Assembly (NCBI RefSeq): GCF_029504395.1
Contig: NZ_JAQFIF010000013.1
Location: forward strand, 1-64,000
Reading direction: 5' to 3'
DNA length: 64,000 nt
Source of the DNA: Arthrobacter sp. ES3-54
GTDB lineage: Bacteria > Actinomycetota > Actinomycetes > Actinomycetales > Micrococcaceae
Shown: piece by piece, positions 37,282 through 45,976 of the stretch
Numbering within the stretch: the first letter of the stretch is position 1
How the letters are laid out: every line of letters starts with the position of its first letter
The notes under the pieces: model-generated
Seen by the model: only the letters and a program-made list of their open reading frames with translations
What the model was told of the DNA's origin: nothing
Database searches by the model: none
Position numbers and translations under genes: made by a program

Positions 37282-39188
37282 GCATGGACCGGGTCGCCTG
37301 GAGTTCCCTCTACAACATCACCCGCGCCTCCAGCGGGTCCAAGCCGTTCTCCAAGGAGACACTGAAGCGCGTCTTCAGTTTTGCCCGCCCCCACCGCGGC
37401 AAGCTGATCGCCTTCGTGCTGCTGTCCATCGTGATGGCCTTCCTGGCTGTCGCCACCCCGGTCCTCGCCGGGCAGGTGGTTGACGAGATCATCGCCCACG
37501 CGGATACCGGAACGGTGATCTGGCTGGCTGTCCTGATCGCCGTCGTCGCCGTGGCCGAGGCGGGGCTGGGCCTCGTGACGCGCTGGCTGTCCTCCACGAT
37601 CGGCGAAGGCGTGATCGTGGACCTGCGCACCAAGGTCTTCGACCACGTCCAGAAGATGCCGATCGCCTTCTTCACCAGGACCCGGACCGGGGCCCTGGTC
37701 AGCCGGCTGAACAACGATGTCATTGGCGCGCAGTCGGCCTTCGCCGGCACGCTCTCCGGCGTGGTCAGCAATGTCGTGGCCCTGGCGCTGACCCTTGCGG
37801 TGATGCTGAACAAGTCGTGGCTCGTGACGGTGCTCGCCATGATCCTGCTGCCGATCTTCCTGATCCCGGCCCGCCGCATGGGCTCCAAACTGGCCGATCT
37901 GCGGCGCGAAGCCGCCGAACACAACGCCACCATGGGCACCCAGATGACCGAGCGCTTCTCCGCGCCCGGCGCCACCCTGGTCAAGCTCTTCGGCCGCCCC
38001 GACGAGGAATCCCGCGAGTTCGCCCTCCGCGCCGGCCGGGTCCGGGACATCGGCATCCGCACCGCCATGCTGCAGTTCACCTTCGTCACGGCGCTAACGC
38101 TGGTCTCAGCCCTGGCTCTGGCGCTGGTCTACGGACTGGGCGGCTCGCTGGCACTCGCCGGGCAACTGGCCGCGGGCGACGTCGTGGTGCTCGCGTTGCT
38201 GCTGACCCGCCTGTACGCGCCGCTCACGGCACTTTCGAGCGCACGGGTGGAAGTCATGAGCGCCCTGGTCAGCTTCGAGCGCGTCTTTGAGATCCTGGAC
38301 CTCAAGCCGCTCATCCAGCAGAAGCCGGACGCCGTGGCCTCGCCGCCAGGTCCGCTCTCGGTGGAGTTCGACGATGTCCGGTTCGCCTACCCCTCGGCGG
38401 AGAAGGTCTCGCTGGCCTCCCTGGAGGACGTGCTGACCCTGGACACCCGCGGCGGCGAGGAAGTGCTGCACGGCGTCAGCTTCCGGGTGGAGCCCGGGCA
38501 GACGGTGGCCCTCGTCGGCTCCTCGGGAGCGGGCAAGTCCACCATCGCACAGCTCCTCTCGCGCCTGTACGACGTCGACTCGGGCGCCATCCGCTTCGGC
38601 GGCACCACGCCCGGCACGGACGTGGACGTCCGCGACCTCACGTTCGACTCGATGCGCGCGACGCTCGGCATGGTGACGCAGGACGGTCACCTGTTCCACG
38701 AGAGCATCGCCTCCAACCTGCGCCTGGCCCGGCCGGAGGCCACCGAGGAGCAAATGTGGGATGCGCTGCGGCGCGCCCGGCTCGAAGACATGATCCGTTC
38801 CCTGCCCGATGGCCTGGACACCGTGGTGGGGGAGCGCGGCTACCGGCTCTCCGGCGGCGAGCGGCAACGCCTGACGATCGCCCGGCTGCTCATCGCGCAG
38901 CCGCGGGTGGTCATCCTGGACGAGGCCACCGCCGCGCTGGACTCCACCAACGAGGCCGCCGTCCAGGAGGCGCTGGGCGCCGCGCTGGAAGGCCGCACCG
39001 CCGTCGTGATCGCCCACCGGCTCTCGACGATCCGCGCAGCGGACGCGATCCTCGTGGTGGAGGACGGCTCGATTGTGGAGCGCGGTACCCACCGGGAGCT
39101 CCTCGCAGCCGAGGGCCGCTATGCGGAGCTGTACCGGACGCAGTTCTCCGAGGCCAGCGCGGTCGCCGAGGAGGCTGTGCCCGGGTAA
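37278..39188 (+). CDS. ABC exporter (fused permease and ATPase)
   Basis: This 636-residue protein has a six-helix transmembrane domain (about 40-330) and a C-terminal ATPase domain. The latter shows GSSGAGKSTIAQLL, the Q-loop VTQDGHLFHESI, the signature LSGGERQRL, DEATAALDS and the H-loop IAHRLSTI. It should work as a dimer exporting lipids, drugs or peptides. The ATG overlaps the ABC-F stop (ATGA), so the two are co-translated. Pairing an ABC-F protein with an exporter is suggestive of drug or toxin defence, but the substrate cannot be read from sequence. Confidence 0.9.
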
Positions 39189-39269
39189 CTCGGCCGGGGT
39201 GCTCCAGGCCGCAGTGGTTGAAGGCCGCTACCTGGGGCCGTTTTTGTGGGGGCCCGTGCGGTGCCGGTC

Positions 39270-39680
39270 CTAGACCGCTGACGGTTTGGCGGACAGTGCT
39301 GGCAGCACATGGTCCGTCAGCAGCGGGGCGAGGTCGCCGGGTAGCTCGGCGGCGAGGTCCAGCCAGCGGATCTCGGCGATTTCGGCCGACGGCCGGGCGC
39401 TCCACACCCCGGGAGCCGTGAAGACGGTGGCCTCAATCTGGGTGGCCGCCTCGTTGGCGGCATCCGCCAGCCAGCAGCCGAGCAGGTCCAGCCGGTCCGG
39501 GGCCAGCACGATCCCGACTTCTTCCTGGAGCTCACGGGCCGCTGCCTGGGCCGCCGTTTCGCCCGGCTCGGGTTTGCCGCCAGGATGCATGAACTTGTCC
39601 GTGCCCCGTTTGCGGACGGTCAGGAGCCGTCCGGAGCGATCGAAGACGCAGACGGCAGAAACGACTATGCGCGGGTTCAC
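39270..39680 (-). CDS. Nudix hydrolase
   Basis: This 136-residue protein carries an intact Nudix box, GGKPEPGETAAQAAARELQE followed by EVGI, which binds magnesium and cleaves nucleoside diphosphate-linked compounds. The start is the GTG at 39680, which overlaps the stop of the DUF6314 gene by 4 bp (GTGA). That gives a typical compact Nudix length. Its position as an overlapping partner of DUF6314 recurs in this group. The substrate is unknown. Confidence 0.88.
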   Translation of the reverse strand: MNPRIVVSAVCVFDRSGRLLTVRKRGTDKFMHPGGKPEPGETAAQAAARELQEEVGIVLAPDRLDLLGCWLADAANEAATQIEATVFTAPGVWSARPSAEIAEIRWLDLAAELPGDLAPLLTDHVLPALSAKPSAV

Positions 39681-40261
39681 TCCGCGCGCCTTGCGCCCTG
39701 AGCTGCGTCTAGAGCTGCATCCTGTGCTGCATCGTGCGATGCGTCGGGTGCCGGGCCTGGTCCTGCTTCCAGCCGGTGGAGGACGGACTCCAGCAGCTGG
39801 TCCTTGGCGGGCCCGGTGACGTCCCAGCGGTAGCCGCATTCGTCCGGCCCGAGGAACCTGTACGTCACGCGGTACGTGTCAGGATCGCACCAGTGCACGT
39901 CATGGTTGGCCTGCCCGGCAAAGCCCATGCGGTGGAAAGGGCGGCCGTCCGGGAAATACACGTCCAGGACATCGGGCGTGTCCACCGGCTGCAACAGATA
40001 TTCCCGGCTGGCCGGCCCGGTGAACGGCGCACCGCCCACGGATGCCCCGCCCACGGATGCCCAGCGCACGGTGCCCTCTTCACGCCACACCAGGCCGCCG
40101 TCGTCGTGGGCCGTGAAGCGGACGACGCCGGTGAAGGTTCCGCTGGTCCCGGAGCTGCGGTCCAGCAGGGTGCGGTGGACGGACCAGGAGCCGCGCAGGT
40201 AGGCGCGGAGGTCAAAGTCCGGACCCGTGTCCGGGTTTTCGTCCGGGGCAGGAATGTTCAA
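39677..40261 (-). CDS. DUF6314 family protein
   Basis: This 194-residue protein matches DUF6314, a lipocalin-like beta-barrel family with a start like YLRGSWSVHRTLLDR, then GLVWREEGTVRW and LDVYFPDGRPFHRM, and HDVHWCDPDTYRVTY. A C-terminal Ala/Asp-rich tail is low complexity. Function is unknown. The best start is a TTG at 40261, only one base from the end of tRNA-Arg, with GAGG from the tRNA acceptor stem at Shine-Dalgarno distance. The 4-bp overlap with the Nudix gene suggests a functional pair. Confidence 0.75.
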   Translation of the reverse strand: MNIPAPDENPDTGPDFDLRAYLRGSWSVHRTLLDRSSGTSGTFTGVVRFTAHDDGGLVWREEGTVRWASVGGASVGGAPFTGPASREYLLQPVDTPDVLDVYFPDGRPFHRMGFAGQANHDVHWCDPDTYRVTYRFLGPDECGYRWDVTGPAKDQLLESVLHRLEAGPGPAPDASHDAAQDAALDAAQGARRAE

Positions 40262-40262
40262 G

Positions 40263-40335
40263 TGCCCTCGATTGGAATCGAACCAACGACACCGGCTTTA
40301 GGAGAGCCGTGCTCTATCCACTGAGCTACGAGGGC
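40263..40335 (-). tRNA. tRNA-Arg (anticodon CCT)
   Basis: The minus strand folds as a cloverleaf: acceptor GCCCTCG/CGAGGGC, D-arm GCTC-AGTGGATA-GAGC, anticodon stem CGGCT/AGCCG with loop CTCCTAA, and T-loop GTTCGATTC. The anticodon CCT reads AGG (arginine). The CCA end is not encoded; the discriminator base is A. No integrase or duplicated 3' end is seen nearby. Confidence 0.95.
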
Positions 40336-40422
40336 GGGCATCCGCGTGCGGGCGGCCAGGGGCCGGTCCGGTCGGACACGGATATAAGCATACAAGGTGA
40401 GCGCGCGTACTACGCTCTTGGC

Positions 40423-41262
40423 ATGACTGCAGGAACCACCGAGCTTTCCGCCGGAGCCCTCTACTACCCGGATGTGGCCGCGACCCGCTTTTACGTCGGG
40501 GCCCTGGCGAAGCTGAGCGTGCTGCAGTATTTCGTGGCGGAGGCGGCTGTGATCGGCGCGTGGGCTGGAGCGGAACCTTACAGCCGCCGCACGGGCTACA
40601 TCAGCGACCTCGGGGCCCTGGCGTGCGGGGATTTCGACGGGCGGGACGTCTGCTCGCCGGCGCATCTGCTGATGAACGCGTCCTTTGTGGTCCAAGGCCT
40701 CGGCATGGCAGTCGGTGCGCTCCTGCTCGGCTCGGCGCTAATGTGCTGTGCCGCGCGGCCCGGCGTGCCAACCAGGCAGGGCCGGGTGCCGGGCCGGGCG
40801 CGCTGGGGCGCGGGGGTGGTGGCAACGGCCGCCGCCCGGCTGCTGACCGGCACCGCCGGGGCAGGAACGATCATCGTGGGGCTGGTGCCAGAAGAAACGG
40901 GATCGGCCTGGCACGTGGCCGGCGCCCTGATGTACTTCGTTGCCGGGGCCCTGGCGCTCCTGGTCCTCGGCTGGCTTTGGCTGCGGCAGACGCCGCTCGG
41001 GTGGTTCATCCTGGCCTGCGGCACCGTGTCCCTGGCGGCGATCATTGCGGGCGGGCTGACGGGCATGCACGTGCCGGAACCAGGCACCCTGGAGCGGCTC
41101 ATGGGCTACCCCATAACAGTTGGCGTCGCCGCTGCCGGCCTCGTCATCGCCCAGCGGGTCCAGCACGAACGCGCAGTGCGCAAGCTCGCCCGGGCCCAGG
41201 CCCGCGGAGGCGGGCCCGCGGGACCGGGTCCGGGGCCTGACGCGCGTCAGCGGGCCCGCTGA
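40423..41262 (+). CDS. DUF998 family membrane protein
   Basis: This 279-residue protein has about six to seven hydrophobic helices. It contains the DUF998-like early motif RRTGYISDLGALACGDFDGR, followed by CSPAHLLMNASFVVQG and a C-terminal basic, Gly/Pro-rich tail. The family is uncharacterised. The ATG at 40423 has no Shine-Dalgarno, but TACGCT ends 6 bp upstream, suggesting a leaderless transcript. It is divergent from the tRNA and convergent with the GH18 gene. Confidence 0.7.
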   Translation: MTAGTTELSAGALYYPDVAATRFYVGALAKLSVLQYFVAEAAVIGAWAGAEPYSRRTGYISDLGALACGDFDGRDVCSPAHLLMNASFVVQGLGMAVGALLLGSALMCCAARPGVPTRQGRVPGRARWGAGVVATAAARLLTGTAGAGTIIVGLVPEETGSAWHVAGALMYFVAGALALLVLGWLWLRQTPLGWFILACGTVSLAAIIAGGLTGMHVPEPGTLERLMGYPITVGVAAAGLVIAQRVQHERAVRKLARAQARGGGPAGPGPGPDARQRAR

Positions 41263-41264
41263 CG
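41245..41264. terminator. Perfect palindrome at the DUF998 stop codon
   Basis: CGTCAGCGGGCCCGCTGACG is a perfect 20-bp palindrome that includes the DUF998 stop codon. A partial third copy of the arm (GGCCCGCTGACG, 41267-41278) follows. It lies between convergent genes and could end transcription from both sides, although no T-tract follows. Confidence 0.5.
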
Positions 41265-41300
41265 CAGGCCCGCTGACGTTTGCCGAATGGAACCGGGCTT

Positions 41301-42908
41301 TTATGGAGCCGGCGCGGATGCCGTCGCGCTGGGAACCGCTGCAGCAGTCGCCGTCGCCGTCGCCTTGGCCATGATCTTCATGAGTTCGTCGTCCCGCAGC
41401 TTGGACCACGGCGACTCCGGCGATCCCTGCAGCGCAGCCTCGGGGCTGTCGGTTTGGGTCCACCATTTTGCTTCGAAGACCCGGCCTTCGAACAGCACCC
41501 GGTCGCCCTTGCGGTAGACCTTGGCCGGCTGCCACGCCGGGGCCGTGCCGGCGGGTGCCGTCAGCTGCGGCGTCGGCCTGTCTGCGGCCAGGACCGGACC
41601 AATGATGCGCCAGGGGGTTGCGGTGCCTTGGAGGACGGGATCATCCGGAGTGTCGGCGCGGGTCCACCATTTGGCCTCGTACACGTTTGAATGCCACACG
41701 ATCCGCTCGCCAGCGGCGTAGGCGGTGTTTTCTGACCACACCGGATACGGGCTGGTGGAGGGGTTGTCGCTGACGACCGGGACCGGGGTCTGGGCAGCCG
41801 CAGCGGCCGGGGACGCCGACGGGCTGGCCATGACGCCCGCGCCGAGGATCGTGGCGAAGGATGAGCTTCCTTGGTCCACGCCGCTGCAGCCATCGGAGAC
41901 CTTTGTGACGTCGGGGAAATTCTGGCTGCATGTGCGGTCACGGTTCAGGGACCACATGGAAAGCCGGCCGATTCCGTGGGCGCTTGTGTACGCGCTGAGC
42001 TCCTGAGCGTCCTTGAGTGTGAAAATTTCGCCGGCGATGTCGTTCTGGCCGATCATCGGCGTCAGGCCGACCTTGCGCCATACGGTTTCACTGCCGAGTT
42101 CGCTGCCGGCCGCCTGGTACAAGCCGGTCAGTTGCCGGTGGGTGGCTTCCGCGGCGGACGCCGCGTTCTCAAACATGGACCGGCCCGGCAACTTGCTCCC
42201 GCCGTAGTCCATGGTCATGGCGTTCACTCCGGCGAGGTCGACGCCTGCGGCAATCATCCGTTTCACGGCGTCTGTGCCCGCCGTCGTGAGGCCATTGGGA
42301 TCCGCCGGCAGGGTCAGCCAGACACTCAGGGACTTGCCGTCGCGCTGGCGGTCCTTCTGGAGCGCGGCGACGGCGGTGGACCGCCGATCAAGGGCTGCCG
42401 CGTTGGACAGGGCCTCGCCTTCCACGTCCAGATCGATGCTGCTGACGTTGTAGCGGTCGACGACGGTGCCGTAGGCCGACTTCAGCTTGGCAGGATCTGT
42501 GCAGCTCACGGCGAGTTCCTGGTTGGTCAGACCGCCAAAGGATACGGCCACGGTGCCGCCGAGTTGCTGCAGGCGTGCCACGCGCCGGTCCAAGTCCAGC
42601 GAGGACGCGGCGTCGGAGAGCGAGTAGGCGGCGCCCCAGGAAGGCGCGCAAGGATCCTTGGGGTCGGCGACAACGAAGGACAGCACGACGTTTTGGGCTT
42701 CCTTGGAGACCGGGGCCTCGAAGGCGTACCGCGGGGTGGCCGTGACGTCCACATATCCGGAGAAAACGGACGGGATGGCCTCGGCCGCCCTTACGTCCTG
42801 GAAGTTGCCCCACGCAGCCACGCCGCTGGCGGCGGCAGCCACCACGGCGCCAATGAGCACGGCCAGCCGGACTGCCGATAGTTTGCGGCCTGGGAATCGT
42901 TCGGACAC
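41301..42908 (-). CDS. GH18 (chitinase-like) protein with two carbohydrate-binding modules
   Basis: This 535-residue protein has a basic start, one membrane segment (about 14-34) that may anchor or export it, and a GH18 domain. The catalytic series is SSIDLDVEGEA, with Glu163 as the acid; NAMTMDYGG is the substrate-side motif. Two C-terminal ChiC/CBM5-12-like modules each end in EAKWWT (about 395-435 and 475-515), joined by Ala/Pro/Thr linkers. It probably cuts beta-1,4 GlcNAc polymers outside the membrane. The GTG start follows AAGGGGGG. It is divergent from the GT2 synthase, suggesting action on its product. Confidence 0.85.
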   Translation of the reverse strand: MSERFPGRKLSAVRLAVLIGAVVAAAASGVAAWGNFQDVRAAEAIPSVFSGYVDVTATPRYAFEAPVSKEAQNVVLSFVVADPKDPCAPSWGAAYSLSDAASSLDLDRRVARLQQLGGTVAVSFGGLTNQELAVSCTDPAKLKSAYGTVVDRYNVSSIDLDVEGEALSNAAALDRRSTAVAALQKDRQRDGKSLSVWLTLPADPNGLTTAGTDAVKRMIAAGVDLAGVNAMTMDYGGSKLPGRSMFENAASAAEATHRQLTGLYQAAGSELGSETVWRKVGLTPMIGQNDIAGEIFTLKDAQELSAYTSAHGIGRLSMWSLNRDRTCSQNFPDVTKVSDGCSGVDQGSSSFATILGAGVMASPSASPAAAAAQTPVPVVSDNPSTSPYPVWSENTAYAAGERIVWHSNVYEAKWWTRADTPDDPVLQGTATPWRIIGPVLAADRPTPQLTAPAGTAPAWQPAKVYRKGDRVLFEGRVFEAKWWTQTDSPEAALQGSPESPWSKLRDDELMKIMAKATATATAAAVPSATASAPAP

Positions 42909-43034
42909 AGGGCCCCCCTTGTGCGTCTTTAGTTGGACAGCCGGACACGCGCCCGCTGCCGGTATAAGCCTGTGTAATTTCCGGGGTGTCTGATGTCCGG
43001 CAAGCGTCTGACCTTGCATTATCATAAGGGCACT

Positions 43035-43052
43035 CACCGGAACATTCCGGTG
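43035..43052. promoter_or_regulatory. Palindromic operator candidate in the GH18/GT2 divergent promoter
   Basis: CACCGGAA-CA-TTCCGGTG is a perfect 8-bp inverted repeat with a 2-bp centre. It lies 64 bp before the GT2 start and 126 bp before the GH18 start, within the 207-bp divergent gap. It is well placed to bind one regulator controlling both genes. Confidence 0.5.
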
Positions 43053-43115
43053 CGGCGTGCGGGTTTTGCCGTAGGCGTGCGCCAATCTGCCGACTTTGCA
43101 GTCTTATGGGGACTA

Positions 43116-45461
43116 ATGCCAGATCAGCTTGTCTTGCCGCGCGTAGAAGCGGAAAGCGTTACCACCGAACAAAAGGGTGCGGTCCGGCGCCGTCAATGGG
43201 GGGCCGAGCGGCGTTCCGAGCCGCTGTCCATTGTTCATCCGAGACCGTCCCGTCGCAAAATAATCCTTGGCCGACTGGGAATTCTCACGACGCTGGCGGC
43301 CTGGATAACCTACGTCATTTCGACAATTCTGAAAGAGCTCGCTGACAACCCCAATGCTGGTTTCAGGTTTCAGTTTGAGACGGTTTCCTATCTTGTCGTC
43401 GTAACATTCCTGACGTTTTCCGCCCTCATGTATCTCCTGGCCCGGCAGGGGGCCCTTTATCGGTTCCGCGACCACACCAGGGTGCCGCGCGGCGAGCTGG
43501 ACCGGCACTTCGCAGATTATTCCGAGGGCATTACGGTGTTGGTGCCCTCCTACGCGGAAGAACCCCAGGTGGTGCGCGCCACGCTGTGGTCCGCGGCTCT
43601 GCAAGAGTTCCCGGATCTCAAGGTTGTCCTCCTCCTCGATGATCCGCCGCACCCCTCGGACCTCGGCGATGCGGCCCGGCTGGACAAAACCCGTGCGCTG
43701 ACCGCGGAGATCGCCGCCGCGCTCCGCGTCCCGGCCGCCCGCTTCAATGCCGCCCTCGCCGATTTCCGGCGCCGGGGTAAGCCGGACGGACCCGGCCAGG
43801 CGGCCGAGGTGGCTCTGCTGATCGCCGAATATGAGGCAGCCGCCGCATGGCTTGAATCGATGGCTGCCGGCGAAACAGTCGAGGACCACGTCGACGAATT
43901 CTTTGTCGACCTCGTCCTGATGGGCCTGGCCCGCGAGCTGAGGCTCGTGCTCCTGGGACTGAACGGCGCACTGGCCCAGCAGACCTCGCCGCCGCGCTCG
44001 CGGATCGAAGAGCTGTACCTCCGGCTGACCTGGATCTTCAACGTCTCCACCGAAACGTTCGAACGCAAGAAGTACGCCAGCCTTTCACACGAGGCGAACA
44101 AGGCCATGAACCTCAACGCCTACATTTCGCTGATGGGCCACACCTGGCACAAGGAAACCACCGCCGACGGCGTGGTCCTGCGCAAGGTGGCGGACGGCGT
44201 CGTTCCTGCCACGGACGGCGAGATCATGGAGGTCCGTGATACGACCTATCTGTTGACGCTCGACGCCGATTCTCTGCTTCTGCGCGACTACTGCCTCCGG
44301 CTGGTCTACTTCCTGGAATCGGCCGGGAACGAGCGCGTCGCGGTGACCCAGACGCCGTACTCTTCCTTTCGTGGCGCCCCCACCCGCATCGAGCGGGTCG
44401 CCGGAGCCACTACCGACCTCCAGCACATCCTCCACCAGGGCATGAGCTACTACGGTGCGACCTTCTGGGTGGGCGCTAACGCCGTCATCCGCAAGCGCGC
44501 TCTGGAGGACATCGTTGAGGTGGAGACCACTGGCGGCTTCGAGATCCGGACCTACATCCAGGACCGGACCGTCATCGAAGACACCGAGTCCAGCATCGAC
44601 CTCGGTCAGCACGGCTGGACCCTGGTGAACTATCCGGAACGGCTCAGCTACAGCGCCACGCCCCCGGACTTCGGCTCCCTCGTGGTCCAGCGCCGGCGCT
44701 GGGCAAATGGCGGCCTGCTGATCCTGCCCAAGCTGTGGGTTCAGCTCCGGCAGCACAGGTCCGAGCGCCGCGCGATCCTGTTCCGGGAGGTGCTGCTCCG
44801 GGTGAACTACATGGCGTCCATCGCCTGGGCAAGCTTCGGCCTCGTCTTCCTGCTGGCGTACCCCTATGACAGCCGGCTGCTGAGCCCGATCGTGTTCCTC
44901 GCGGCCCTGCCGTATTTCCTGGCCATGGGCAGCGACTTGCGCGACTGCGGGCACCGCTTCAGCGACATCCTCCGGATCTATGGCTTCAACCTTGTGCTGC
45001 TGCCGGTCAACCTGGCGGGCGTGCTGAAGTCGCTGCAACAGGCAGTTACCGGTGACAAGATTCCCTTCGCCCGCACCCCCAAGGTCAAGGACCGCACCGC
45101 GGCCCCGGCAATTTACGTCCTCACGCCGTACGCGATCGTCGCCTTCTCGTTGCTGACCGTCTGGCGCGACGCGCAAGTGGGGAACTGGGGCAACGTGGCC
45201 TTCGCCACCATCAACGCCGTCCTGGCCGCGGGCGCGATCCGGGCCTACATCGGAGTCTTCAACTCCGCTGTGGATGTCTTCCTCGGGATGGTTAACTGGC
45301 TGTATGTCAGTCCCCGGCCCAAGAAAGTGCAGGAGAGCCCCGTGATTGCCAAGACTGCAGAGGAAGTCGACTGGGAAACGATTCTCTATCACGGCGACCG
45401 ACGGCTGAACCGTGATCTCCGTGGCTCCGCGGACCGCCGCCGTCGGATTGCCGTCCGATGA
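43116..45461 (+). CDS. Membrane glycosyltransferase family 2 (cellulose/chitin-synthase-like)
   Basis: This 781-residue processive synthase has two N-terminal helices (about 53-72 and 90-110), a large cytosolic GT2 domain and four or more C-terminal helices. Catalytic motifs are LLLDDPP, TLDADS near residue 382, ETTGGFEI/ETTGGFEIRTYI-type ED region (DRTVIEDTE) and QRRRW near 525, the polymer-channel motif of inverting beta-glycan synthases. No PilZ domain is visible. It should make an exported polysaccharide. The ATG at 43116 is used; the frame is open further upstream without homology. It overlaps the next gene by 4 bp. Confidence 0.85.
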   Translation: MPDQLVLPRVEAESVTTEQKGAVRRRQWGAERRSEPLSIVHPRPSRRKIILGRLGILTTLAAWITYVISTILKELADNPNAGFRFQFETVSYLVVVTFLTFSALMYLLARQGALYRFRDHTRVPRGELDRHFADYSEGITVLVPSYAEEPQVVRATLWSAALQEFPDLKVVLLLDDPPHPSDLGDAARLDKTRALTAEIAAALRVPAARFNAALADFRRRGKPDGPGQAAEVALLIAEYEAAAAWLESMAAGETVEDHVDEFFVDLVLMGLARELRLVLLGLNGALAQQTSPPRSRIEELYLRLTWIFNVSTETFERKKYASLSHEANKAMNLNAYISLMGHTWHKETTADGVVLRKVADGVVPATDGEIMEVRDTTYLLTLDADSLLLRDYCLRLVYFLESAGNERVAVTQTPYSSFRGAPTRIERVAGATTDLQHILHQGMSYYGATFWVGANAVIRKRALEDIVEVETTGGFEIRTYIQDRTVIEDTESSIDLGQHGWTLVNYPERLSYSATPPDFGSLVVQRRRWANGGLLILPKLWVQLRQHRSERRAILFREVLLRVNYMASIAWASFGLVFLLAYPYDSRLLSPIVFLAALPYFLAMGSDLRDCGHRFSDILRIYGFNLVLLPVNLAGVLKSLQQAVTGDKIPFARTPKVKDRTAAPAIYVLTPYAIVAFSLLTVWRDAQVGNWGNVAFATINAVLAAGAIRAYIGVFNSAVDVFLGMVNWLYVSPRPKKVQESPVIAKTAEEVDWETILYHGDRRLNRDLRGSADRRRRIAVR

Positions 45462-45976
45462 CGCTCGAGGCACTGGCCGGGCCGGACGAACGGCTGCCGG
45501 AGGAGGCGTTGCCGGACGAGCGGTTGCCGGAGGAGGCGGCCGGCGCCGTCCTGGGCGCGGCGCCCGTTGCAGCGGCCCGGGCGATCGACGGGGCCGTCGC
45601 GGATGGCATTGCCGGCCGTGCCATCGGCGTGCGGATGATCGACGGCGGAATCATCGAGGTCCTGCTGCCGGCCAATCAGGAGATCGAAGGTCCCGAGGCG
45701 CGCATCGCCGGTGAAACCGTCCGTTCCCTCGCCGCGGGACGGCGGATGCCGGTGCTTTTGGTGATCACCGGCGTCGTCGGTGTCAGCATGGAGGCGCGGC
45801 AGGTCTACAGCGGTTCCATTGCGGCGACAGCGTTCGCGCTGGTAGGCGAGAGCCCGGTGGACCGGGTCATTGCCCACTACCTCCTTCGGTCCAGAAGCGA
45901 GACCATCCCCGCGCAGTTCTTCACCTCAGAGTCCGCGGCCGTCGAATGGCTAAGGCAGCATGTCCGTGAAGAATGA
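45458..45976 (+). CDS. Small protein of unknown function in the polysaccharide operon
   Basis: This 172-residue protein has an acidic N-terminus with a doubled LPDERLPEEA-type segment (about 9-28). A compact alpha/beta region follows from about residue 55 (GVRMIDGGIIEVLLPANQEI ... RMPVLLVITGVVGVSMEARQ), which reads like a STAS/SpoIIAA-type fold. No catalytic motif is evident. It overlaps the GT2 gene by 4 bp and the GGDEF-EAL gene by 17 bp, so its product is likely made in step with both and may link the c-di-GMP enzyme to the synthase. Confidence 0.65.
   Translation: MTLEALAGPDERLPEEALPDERLPEEAAGAVLGAAPVAAARAIDGAVADGIAGRAIGVRMIDGGIIEVLLPANQEIEGPEARIAGETVRSLAAGRRMPVLLVITGVVGVSMEARQVYSGSIAATAFALVGESPVDRVIAHYLLRSRSETIPAQFFTSESAAVEWLRQHVREE

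Noticed and set aside
40263..40335. Integration site for a genomic island at tRNA-Arg
   Set aside because: No integrase gene, no duplicated tRNA 3' end and no change in gene content flank the tRNA.
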